A DNA stretch of 10,950 nucleotides from Lachnospiraceae bacterium UBA2734 (lineage in GTDB: Bacteria > Bacillota > Clostridia > Lachnospirales > Lachnospiraceae): positions 151-11,100 of the forward strand of contig DEKA01000035.1 in assembly GCA_002353635.1 (NCBI GenBank), read 5' to 3'. Positions 1-5,611 of this stretch are shown one piece after another. The stretch's first letter is position 1. Every line of letters begins with the position of its first letter. The notes beneath the pieces are model-generated. The model did not search any database. It was given only the letters and a program-made list of their open reading frames with translations, and was not told the origin of the DNA. The position numbers and the translations under genes are program-made.

Positions 1-42
1 CCTTTCACGGCGGTAACATGGGTTCAATTCCCGTCGGAGTCA
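1..42 (+). tRNA. tRNA-Glu (UUC), 3' part only
   Basis: The window opens inside the anticodon arm. CCTTTCACGG reads as the 3' part of a tRNA-Glu anticodon stem-loop with anticodon TTC. The T arm is complete: stem 18-22 with 30-34 around the loop TTCAATT. The 3' acceptor strand is 35-41, with discriminator A at 42. No CCA is encoded, so the 3' end must be added by nucleotidyltransferase. The 5' half lies outside the window, so the isotype rests on the anticodon arm alone. Confidence 0.85.
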
Positions 43-56
43 TTTGAGCACGATAT

Positions 57-127
57 GGTGACATAGCCAAGTGGTAAGGCGTGGGTCTGCAAAACCCTGA
101 TCCCCAGTTCAAATCTGGGTGTCACCT
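57..127 (+). tRNA. tRNA-Cys (GCA)
   Basis: A full cloverleaf of 71 bases can be drawn. The acceptor GGTGACA (57-63) pairs with TGTCACC (120-126), and the discriminator T127 is the usual U73 of tRNA-Cys. The D stem is GCC/GGC, the anticodon loop CTGCAAA carries GCA, and the T stem CCCAG/CTGGG closes the loop TTCAAAT. The first anticodon-stem pair is a T-T mismatch (TGGGT opposite ACCCT). No CCA is encoded. It lies 14 bases after tRNA-Glu, so the two probably share a transcript. Confidence 0.95.
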
Positions 128-131
128 CTTT

Positions 132-163
132 AGCTCTAAGGTTTATCCTTAGAGCTTTTTTTA
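132..163 (+). terminator. Rho-independent terminator of the tRNA operon
   Basis: A perfect 10-bp stem, AGCTCTAAGG (132-141) with CCTTAGAGCT (147-156), has a 5-base loop and runs into a T tract (156-162). It follows tRNA-Cys by four bases and closes the tRNA unit. Confidence 0.93.
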
Positions 164-282
164 TTCCAGTACAGCAATTTTCTTTGTCCAATTATTATTG
201 TTGTCAATTCTGATTGCTTATCTGTGCTCATTCTTCCTATAGGCTCAGAAATTTATTTACTGACAGATTTAACAAAATTGAC

Positions 283-310
283 TTGTTAAATTTGTTGGAT
301 GTGTTATAAC
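283..310 (+). promoter_or_regulatory. Probable promoter of the transporter operon, within inverted repeats
   Basis: A -35-like TTGTTA (283-288), 16 bases, then TATAAC (305-310) preceded by TG (302-303, extended -10). Two dyads overlap it: TTTAACAA (268-275) with TTGTTAAA (283-290) around a 7-base spacer, and the perfect palindrome TGTTATAACA (302-311) over the -10. They could be operators for an unknown regulator. The spacer 164-354 holds nothing else I can identify apart from the downstream ribosome binding site. Confidence 0.55.
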
Positions 311-354
311 AATATCTTGTCAAAAAACTAACAAAAGAAAGATGAGGTGTAAAT

Positions 355-1707
355 ATGAGTGTCCCTGCATGGTTGTGTATACCCTTCGCGGGTCTGCTTC
401 TGTGCGTAGCTCTGTTCCCGATTATTCTTGGCACCTGGTGGGACAATGCACGCAACAAGATTATGGTCGTGGCCGGATGGTCTGTTATGATGGCGGTTCT
501 TTTTGCCAGCCAGTTCGGAGCAGGCAAAACGATGGAAACGATACTCGATTGTGTTGTCAACGACTATCTGACATTTATCGTTCTGCTGTTCGGTCTCTTC
601 TGCGTGGCCGGCAATATTTCCTTTGAAGGAGATCTGGCAGGTTCACCTGGCGTAAATGTTGTCCTGCTCCTCATCGGAACGCTCCTTTCCAGTGTTATTG
701 GTACTACAGGATCCTCCATGCTGATGGTTCGTCCTGTGATCAAGATGAATTCCTGGAGACGAAGGAAGAGCCACATCATGATCTTCTTTATTTTCATGGT
801 GTCGAATATGGGCGGGTGTCTTACCCCTATGGGAGATCCGCCGCTTCTTATGGGTTTCATGCGCGGTGTTCCCTTTGCATGGAGTCTTCGGCTGTCTCCG
901 ATCCTGGCATTTAATCTGCTGATTCTGCTGACGATTTTCTATCATCTTGATAAGCATTACTACAGGCAGGATATTGCTCAGGGCTACCGTCCTGATCTGA
1001 CCAAGCCCGGCACTGACCTGAAGCTGAGCGGCGTGCACAATTTCCTTTTCCTGGTGATGATTGTAGCGGCTGTCATTCTCTCGGGCACACTTCCGCTCCT
1101 TCCTGCTTTTCAGGACGCAAGCGGAAATGTTCTTGGCCTGACCATCATGAAGGGCGTATCTCTGCCTTGGCCCTCTGTGATTGAGGTCGTGATGATCCTT
1201 GCTGCAGCATGGCTCTCCTTTAAGACAACTCCTAAGGAAGTGCGTAAAAAGAACCACTTCACATGGGGCGCTATTCAGGAGGTTGCCATCCTCTTTGTCG
1301 GAATTTTCATTACGATGCAGCCGGCTCTTCTTCTGCTCAAGCAGGTTGGACCGGGCCTTGGAATTACAAAGGCTTATCAGATGTTCTGGGCGACGGGAGC
1401 TCTCTCGAGCTTTCTGGATAATACGCCTACCTATCTGGTATTTCTCACAACGGCAGGGTCCCTCGGCTTTACGCAGGGAATCAATACAACGCTTGGCATT
1501 GTCCCCCAGAAGATGCTCATGGCCATCTCCAGCGGCGCTGTGTTCATGGGTGCTATTACCTACATCGGCAATGCGCCGAACTTCATGGTCAAGTCCATGT
1601 CGGATGAAAACGGTATCCGTATGCCTTCTTTCTTTGGCTACATGAAGTGGTCAATTGCAATCCTGGTTCCGGTATTTCTTCTGGATACGCTCATTTTCTT
1701 CAGATAG
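355..1707 (+). CDS. Ion-transporter-superfamily membrane protein (CitMHS_2 / NhaD-like; putative sodium:proton antiporter or citrate transporter)
   Basis: A 450-residue, very hydrophobic protein with roughly 11-12 membrane-spanning stretches and no signal peptide. The motifs GGCLTPMGDPPLLMGF (about residues 152-167), SSFLDNTPTYLVF and GAITYIGNAPNFMVKS are those I recognise from the family labelled sodium:proton antiporter or putative citrate transporter (CitMHS_2) in many anaerobes. The paired re-entrant-type motifs, one per half, are typical of the ion transporter superfamily. Residues 1-450 look full length. The ATG has an AGGTG ribosome binding site at 344-348. The kinase-like gene follows after 51 bases without a terminator, so co-transcription is likely. 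The substrate (Na+/H+, citrate or another dicarboxylate) cannot be settled from sequence, so the family call is firmer than the transport reaction. Confidence 0.85.
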   Translation: MSVPAWLCIPFAGLLLCVALFPIILGTWWDNARNKIMVVAGWSVMMAVLFASQFGAGKTMETILDCVVNDYLTFIVLLFGLFCVAGNISFEGDLAGSPGVNVVLLLIGTLLSSVIGTTGSSMLMVRPVIKMNSWRRRKSHIMIFFIFMVSNMGGCLTPMGDPPLLMGFMRGVPFAWSLRLSPILAFNLLILLTIFYHLDKHYYRQDIAQGYRPDLTKPGTDLKLSGVHNFLFLVMIVAAVILSGTLPLLPAFQDASGNVLGLTIMKGVSLPWPSVIEVVMILAAAWLSFKTTPKEVRKKNHFTWGAIQEVAILFVGIFITMQPALLLLKQVGPGLGITKAYQMFWATGALSSFLDNTPTYLVFLTTAGSLGFTQGINTTLGIVPQKMLMAISSGAVFMGAITYIGNAPNFMVKSMSDENGIRMPSFFGYMKWSIAILVPVFLLDTLIFFR

Positions 1708-1758
1708 AGTGCACCGTGTATAATGGAATTGGACTAGAACGAAAGGCAGGAATGCTTT

Positions 1759-2886
1759 ATGGATAAGAGAAAAGAGGATGAAAATAAGGAGCAGGCAAAG
1801 GAGCAGACAGCCGGACAGGAACAGTCTGTCCGGGAAATGAAGGACGCACAGGGCAATAAAATTGATCCGGTGCAGCTCGCCAATGAGATCTACGACCTTG
1901 ACTGCAAAGTTTACAAAGCAGTAGGATCCTCCCTCGGCCGCGTTTTCGGCACGGACAAGGAGAGGTCTGTCAATATGATGGTGGGGCTCATGGGAGACTC
2001 CTCTGACCAGCATATTCTGAGAAGTGAAGTTGCCCTCATCGGCAACATGGCCCGCACAATTGATGACAAACAGGCAAGGAGCGAGGCTCTGACCAGCTAC
2101 TCGAAGATCATGGACTGCATCCATCAGATCAGTGTCGGCTACAACACCAGCGCACTGATCGATCGCTCCGCTGCATCCCTGAACGAGCTGAACCTCTTTA
2201 ACCGTTTTTCCAAGGACGATCAGCTGGTCATCTGCATCAGCAGGTCGTACGGTTCAGGCGGAAGCGAAATCGGCTTTGGTCTGGCGGACAGACTGCACAT
2301 CGATTACTACGATGCAGAGATTTTCAAGAGAGTGCTGCAAAGACTCGAGGCGGAGAAGGATTCCCTCGTGGATGAGAGCGATTTCGCGAGCAACCAGATT
2401 GCGACGAAGCGAAAAGGCACAACGCCGGAGCTGACCTACGAGAAGGACCACCTCACTTTTAAAGAGAAGCTGAAGAGACTCAGCCGCTATCACGGACTGC
2501 CCACGAGGGATGCCGTCTTTTTCAACCAGAGTGATCTGATCTGCGGCATGGCTTCCTCAGAGGATTTTGTGGTGATGGGCCGCTGCGCCGATGTCGTTCT
2601 TACAAATGCGAGAATTCCGCACATCAGTATTTTCATCACGGCGCCTGAGGAGCAGAGGATCCGCCGCATGATGGAGGTGAACCAGGTCAGTTACAAGAAG
2701 GCCAGAGCACAGCTTCATCAGGTGGATCATATTCATGCACAGTACTACGCGGATTTCACCGGCCGCGAGTGGGGCAACGCCGGCAACTACGATCTTTGCA
2801 TCAACAGCTCGGCTTATGGCGTGAAGGGCTCCATTGACTTTATCATGAAGATGCTCAGGGAGAATAAGATCACAAACAGAGAGTGA
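1759..2886 (+). CDS. Cytidylate kinase-like family protein with a long N-terminal extension
   Basis: A 375-residue soluble protein. Residues about 157-370 match the cytidylate kinase-like (Cytidylate_kin2) family: the nucleotide-binding segment VICISRSYGSGGSEIG has its glycine/serine loop at 165-168, followed by the family's Y-Y-D segment, then VVMGRCADVVL near 271-281 and a helical Arg-rich segment EEQRIRRMMEV. Family members are usually about 200-220 residues. Here residues 1-155 are extra: a highly charged start (Lys, Glu, Gln) followed by a predicted helical region with no motif I know. The ATG has a GGCAGGA-type ribosome binding site just upstream. Whether it phosphorylates CMP is unproven; many members of this branch have no assigned substrate. 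It is likely the second gene of the transporter unit, ended by the hairpin at 2961. Confidence 0.85.
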   Translation: MDKRKEDENKEQAKEQTAGQEQSVREMKDAQGNKIDPVQLANEIYDLDCKVYKAVGSSLGRVFGTDKERSVNMMVGLMGDSSDQHILRSEVALIGNMARTIDDKQARSEALTSYSKIMDCIHQISVGYNTSALIDRSAASLNELNLFNRFSKDDQLVICISRSYGSGGSEIGFGLADRLHIDYYDAEIFKRVLQRLEAEKDSLVDESDFASNQIATKRKGTTPELTYEKDHLTFKEKLKRLSRYHGLPTRDAVFFNQSDLICGMASSEDFVVMGRCADVVLTNARIPHISIFITAPEEQRIRRMMEVNQVSYKKARAQLHQVDHIHAQYYADFTGREWGNAGNYDLCINSSAYGVKGSIDFIMKMLRENKITNRE

Positions 2887-2960
2887 AGCTCCTGCTGGGA
2901 ATAGGGGCGGACGATACCGGTTCCCTTTCCGGATGAACAGTTTTTAACCGGAAGAATTTC

Positions 2961-3005
2961 AATGCACATGCTGTCTGAAAACAGACAACATGTGCATTAT
3001 TTTAT
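2961..3005. terminator. Hairpin terminator after the kinase-like gene
   Basis: AATGCACATG (2961-2970) pairs with CATGTGCATT (2989-2998), and TGTCTG (2972-2977) with CAGACA (2982-2987), closing an AAAA loop with one opposed mismatch between the two helices. It is followed by ATTATTTTAT. The stem is long and T-rich sequence follows, so it probably ends the transporter/kinase transcript 75 bases after its stop codon. Confidence 0.75.
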
Positions 3006-3032
3006 GAAAATACAGACAATTATTAATTTGCT

Positions 3033-3061
3033 TTGACATAAAACTGAAGATATGCTATCTT
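3033..3061 (+). promoter_or_regulatory. Near-consensus promoter of an unidentified transcript
   Basis: TTGACA (3033-3038) is a perfect -35. Exactly 17 bases later is TATCTT (3056-3061), with TG at 3053-3054 giving an extended -10. Transcription would start near 3068, about 670 bases before the hcp start codon, with no good reading frame between. This suggests either a separate small RNA or a very long hcp leader. Confidence 0.7.
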
Positions 3062-3180
3062 ATAGTCAAGAAGAGGAAATCATTTCCGAAGAGCTCTTAA
3101 AGATCTTCTCCAGGCCAGGGAAGAGAACCGGATTCCTGACGAGAAAGGGAATCGGGCGAAACCAAAGGAATAAAGAGAAA

Positions 3181-3316
3181 GAGGTACAAACCAATCATTT
3201 AGTTCAGCTCAAGATTTATAAAGCAAAATATTAAAGAATGGGGGTACGGACCAACAAAGACTTAAGGTTCCACAGATTTATAACCTGAGTAATACGAACT
3301 GGAGGTACAGTCCAAT
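3181..3316 (+). repeat. Three GGTAC-N3-CCAA boxes spaced exactly 60 bases apart
   Basis: GAGGTACAAACCAA (3181), GGGGTACGGACCAA (3241) and GGAGGTACAGTCCAA (3301; the GGTAC cores start at 3183, 3243 and 3303). The purine-rich GRGG start and CCAA end are constant. Between boxes the sequence has diverged, except that AGATTTATAA recurs at 3212 and 3274. This looks like an old imperfect tandem repeat of about 60 bases. Confidence 0.6.
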
Positions 3317-3330
3317 GGGACAGCACTCAT

Positions 3331-3369
3331 GAGAGGGCATTCGCAGAACCACGTTGCGGATGCCCTCTC
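3331..3369 (+). other. Strong hairpin in the region upstream of hcp
   Basis: GAGAGGGCAT (3331-3340) pairs with ATGCCCTCTC (3360-3369), and CGCA (3342-3345) with TGCG (3355-3358), around a 9-base loop; T3341 and G3359 face each other. No T tract follows, so it is not a standard terminator. Confidence 0.75.
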
Positions 3370-3395
3370 GTTATGCGCGTAACTACAAGCGGTGC

Positions 3396-3461
3396 AGAAA
3401 TGACAGGTGTGGAATGCATCTGTGAGCAAGCTCCCATCTGCATTCCACACCTGTCATTTCT
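3396..3461. repeat. Long perfect hairpin A of the GTGAGC/CCCATCTG family
   Basis: A perfect 23-bp inverted repeat: 3396-3418 with 3439-3461, beginning AGAAATGACAGG and ending CCTGTCATTTCT. The 20-base apical segment contains GTGAGC (3422-3427), AAGCT, and CCCATCTG (3433-3440, whose last two bases belong to the arm). GAGC/GCTC can pair inside it. The same apical core recurs in the hairpin at 9288-9352, whose stem sequence is unrelated. No T tract follows. Confidence 0.8.
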
Positions 3462-3465
3462 ATAG

Positions 3466-3577
3466 CTCGGCGCTGGATGTCCAGTGGACATCCGTTCAGC
3501 GCGGACCGAAGCGGAGCGCAGACCAGCGCGACATGAACGCAGGCGCGAAGCGCCGCAGCGAATGTGCACCGCGTGCA
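3466..3577. repeat. GC-rich block of nested hairpins, probably a repetitive or structured element
   Basis: GC content rises sharply here. GCGCT (3470-3474) and AGCGC (3498-3502) close a stem over GGATGTCC (3475-3482) and GGACATCC (3486-3493). Further on, CGCG, ACAT and GGCGC (3542-3546) pair in order with GCGCC (3550-3554), ATGT and CGCG around a GAA loop, with balanced internal loops. TGCAC-CGC-GTGCA (3565-3577) overlaps the end as an alternative. CAGCGCG occurs here twice and again at 3636. Its composition and regular structure suggest a dispersed extragenic repeat, but no second copy is in the window. Confidence 0.5.
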
Positions 3578-3611
3578 GTTGGAATTGTACCGCTTGAGTT
3601 ATATTTTCTCG

Positions 3612-3655
3612 TTGTAACTTAAGTTACAGAGAAACCAGCGCGGCCCCATTAAGAT
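3612..3655 (+). promoter_or_regulatory. CRP/FNR-type operator and class II promoter of hcp
   Basis: GTAACTTAAGTTAC (3614-3627) is a perfect 14-base palindrome. In CRP/FNR terms it reads TGTAA-N6-TTACA, the family's 5-6-5 geometry. It sits in a wider imperfect dyad with TTTCTC (3605-3610) and GAGAAA (3629-3634). A weak -10, TAAGAT (3650-3655), has no good -35; it would start transcription near 3662, placing the dyad centre (3620.5) at about -41.5, the class II activator position. HcpR-type regulators of the CRP/FNR family are known to control hcp in clostridia and other anaerobes; that this site is theirs is inference. Confidence 0.6.
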
Positions 3656-3741
3656 GGACACTGTTGAGAGCAGGAAACCAGGGAACAACATGAGCTGCGG
3701 CATTGCCGCACACATTTTCACTAATCAAAGGAGACAATAAA

Positions 3742-5391
3742 ATGGAGAATCAGATGTTCTGCTATCAGTGTCAGGAGACCGCAAGAGGAACAGGATGCAC
3801 CTATGTCGGTGTCTGTGGAAAGACTTCCGATGTAGCAGCTATGCAGGATCTGCTCATCTATGTGACAAAGGGCCTTTCTGCTGTTGCTGTTCGTCTTCGT
3901 GCTGAAGGCAGGGAAGTGGACAAGAGCGTCAACCACATGGTGACGATGAATCTGTTCACAACCATCACGAATGCCAACTTCGACCGCACCGCCATTGAGG
4001 ATAAGATCGAAGCGACACTGGCAAAGAAGGAAGAGCTGAAGGCACAGCTGAGTGATGAGGACCAGAAGAATCTGCCCGATGCAGCGCTCTGGAATGGTCC
4101 GAGACTCACTTATGCAGCAAAGGCAGCATCTGATGAAGTTGGCGTTCTCTCCACAAAGAATGAGGATATCAGATCTCTCCGCGAGCTGATCACCTATGGT
4201 CTGAAGGGTCTTGCTGCATATTCCAAGCACGCCAATGCACTTCTCCAGGATGACGGCAACGTAGATTCCTTCCTGCAGGAAGCCCTGGCAAAGACACTTG
4301 ATGATTCTCTCACTGTAGATGACCTTGTTGCCCTGACCCTGGAGACAGGCAAGTACGGCGTACAGGGTATGGCGCTTCTCGATAAGGCCAACACAGAGGC
4401 ATATGGCAATCCCGAGATCACAAAGGTGGATATCGGCGTGCGTAAGAATCCGGCCATTCTGATCTCCGGCCATGATCTGCGCGACCTCGAGATGCTCCTT
4501 GAGCAGTGCGAGGGAACAGGCGTGGATGTTTACACACATTCCGAGATGCTGCCTGCACACTACTATCCGGCATTTAAGAAGTACAAGTGCTTCGCAGGCA
4601 ACTACGGCAATGCATGGTGGAAGCAGAAGGAGGAGTTCGAGAGCTTCAACGGACCGATCCTGATGACAACGAACTGTGTTGTTCCGCCTAAGGACAGCTA
4701 CAAGGACCGTCTGTGGACAACCGGTGCTGTAGGTGTTCCCGGATGTAAGCACATCGATGCGCCTTATGGTGAGAAGAAGGATTTCACACCCATTATCGAG
4801 CAGGCAAAGACACTTTCCGCACCTACTCAGATCGAGCAGGGCACAATCGTCGGCGGCTTCGCTCACGAGCAGGTATTCGCTCTGGCAGACAAGATCGTCG
4901 ATGCCGTGAAGTCCGGTGCCATCAGGAAGTTCATCGTTATGGCAGGGTGCGACGGAAGAATGAAGTCCAGATCCTACTACACAGACTTTGCAAAGGCGCT
5001 TCCGAAGGACACTGTGATCCTCACAGCCGGCTGCGCAAAGTACAAGTACAACAAGCTTGACCTCGGCGACATCGGCGGAATTCCGAGAGTTCTCGATGCA
5101 GGACAGTGCAATGATTCCTATTCTCTTGCCCTCATTGCCCTCAAGCTAAAGGAGATCTTCGGCCTTGACGATGTGAACAAGCTCCCGATCGCCTACAACA
5201 TTGCATGGTATGAGCAGAAGGCAGTCATCGTTCTTCTTGCCCTCCTGTATCTTGGCGTGAAGAACATTCACCTTGGACCGACACTGCCCGCCTTCCTTTC
5301 CCCGAATGTGACAAAGGTGCTCGTGCAGAATTTCGGTATCTCCGGCATTGACACTGTTGACAATGATCTGAAGGCATTTGGTCTTGCCTGA
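3742..5391 (+). CDS. hcp: Hybrid cluster protein (Hcp, hydroxylamine/NO reductase)
   Basis: A 549-residue cytoplasmic iron-sulfur enzyme. The family reduces nitric oxide to N2O and hydroxylamine to ammonia, and has also been linked to protein S-nitrosylation. The N-terminal cluster motif is C7-x2-C10-x8-C19-x5-C25. All seven hybrid-cluster ligands are visible: His244, Glu268, Cys312, Cys403, Cys431, Cys456 and Glu491. The first three fall at the same numbers as in the Desulfovibrio vulgaris protein and the rest are three lower. I chose the ATG at 3742 because AAAGGAG (3727-3733) lies 8 bases upstream and MENQMFCYQCQETA is the normal family start; an in-frame ATG at 3703 lacks such a site and would add 13 unconserved residues. 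No hcr reductase gene is adjacent. A CRP/FNR-type site lies upstream and a bidirectional terminator downstream. Confidence 0.97.
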   Translation: MENQMFCYQCQETARGTGCTYVGVCGKTSDVAAMQDLLIYVTKGLSAVAVRLRAEGREVDKSVNHMVTMNLFTTITNANFDRTAIEDKIEATLAKKEELKAQLSDEDQKNLPDAALWNGPRLTYAAKAASDEVGVLSTKNEDIRSLRELITYGLKGLAAYSKHANALLQDDGNVDSFLQEALAKTLDDSLTVDDLVALTLETGKYGVQGMALLDKANTEAYGNPEITKVDIGVRKNPAILISGHDLRDLEMLLEQCEGTGVDVYTHSEMLPAHYYPAFKKYKCFAGNYGNAWWKQKEEFESFNGPILMTTNCVVPPKDSYKDRLWTTGAVGVPGCKHIDAPYGEKKDFTPIIEQAKTLSAPTQIEQGTIVGGFAHEQVFALADKIVDAVKSGAIRKFIVMAGCDGRMKSRSYYTDFAKALPKDTVILTAGCAKYKYNKLDLGDIGGIPRVLDAGQCNDSYSLALIALKLKEIFGLDDVNKLPIAYNIAWYEQKAVIVLLALLYLGVKNIHLGPTLPAFLSPNVTKVLVQNFGISGIDTVDNDLKAFGLA

Positions 5392-5409
5392 GCAGGCCCG
5401 GAAAAAAGA

Positions 5410-5472
5410 TCCGCCCGGCGCTCCGCAGTGCGTGAAAATACATTCCTGCACCGCAGGTCTGCCGCGGGCGGA
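5410..5472. other. Hairpin in the hcp 3' untranslated region
   Basis: TCCGCCCG (5410-5417) pairs with CGGGCGGA (5465-5472). A smaller stem inside, GC-A-GTGC with GCAC-C-GC, encloses an A/T-rich loop. There is no T tract. It may be an RNA-stabilising 3' structure ahead of the true terminator. Confidence 0.5.
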
Positions 5473-5498
5473 GAAGGCAATGCTCCTTTAAGGTAAAT

Positions 5499-5546
5499 AA
5501 AAAACTGCTGTGTCAGATAATCGCTTATCTGGCGCAGCAGTTTTTT
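5499..5546. terminator. Bidirectional terminator between hcp and the lactate dehydrogenase gene
   Basis: CTGCTG-TGT-CAGATAA (5505-5520) pairs with TTATCTG-GCG-CAGCAG (5525-5540) around a TCGC loop, counting two G-T wobbles. It is flanked by AAAAAA on the left and TTTTTT on the right, so it works for both converging genes. Confidence 0.95.
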
Positions 5547-5611
5547 GATGCCCGGCTGTATGTTGATGCTCTTTGCCGAATATAAAAGACGTCTTCCCCA
5601 ATTGAAAATAA

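Larger units (their letters stand above)
3068..3370 (+). ncRNA. Candidate structured non-coding RNA or leader (unclassified)
   Basis: This stretch lies directly after a strong promoter and has no convincing reading frame. It contains a hairpin with a 9-bp, one-mismatch stem (3128-3136 with 3148-3156), three boxes of the form GGTAC-N3-CCAA at 3183, 3243 and 3303, and a 14-bp hairpin near its end (3331-3369). Between boxes 1 and 2 and between boxes 2 and 3 there is a small stem whose loop contains AGATTTAT. I do not recognise a known RNA family. The ends are guesses: the start is from the promoter and the end is the last base of the final hairpin. Confidence 0.4.

Noticed and set aside
302..311. 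Rex operator at the transporter promoter
   Set aside because: Rex sites have TTGTTAA-type half-sites facing inward with a short gap; here one dyad faces outward with a 7-base gap and the other has no spacer.
643..1257. 204-codon minus-strand frame opposite the transporter
   Set aside because: Shadow of a clearly conserved membrane protein; its composition (many Arg, His and Gln) is typical of antisense translation.
3052..3234. 60-codon plus-strand reading frame
   Set aside because: Its ATG lies at the promoter -10, so a transcript starting near 3068 would lack it. There is no ribosome binding site and no family resemblance.
3181..3316. CRISPR-like array
   Set aside because: Only three short degenerate boxes, with intervals that are themselves partly related; no leader and no cas genes.
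3262..3622. Short frames on both strands across the hairpins (3262-3450, 3327-3569, 3407-3622)
   Set aside because: They run through the inverted repeats, so the same peptide words appear on both strands. No start signals or protein-like composition.
3721..4866. 381-codon minus-strand frame antisense to hcp
   Set aside because: Shadow of hcp, whose every metal ligand is intact; the antisense product has no recognisable motif and no start signal.
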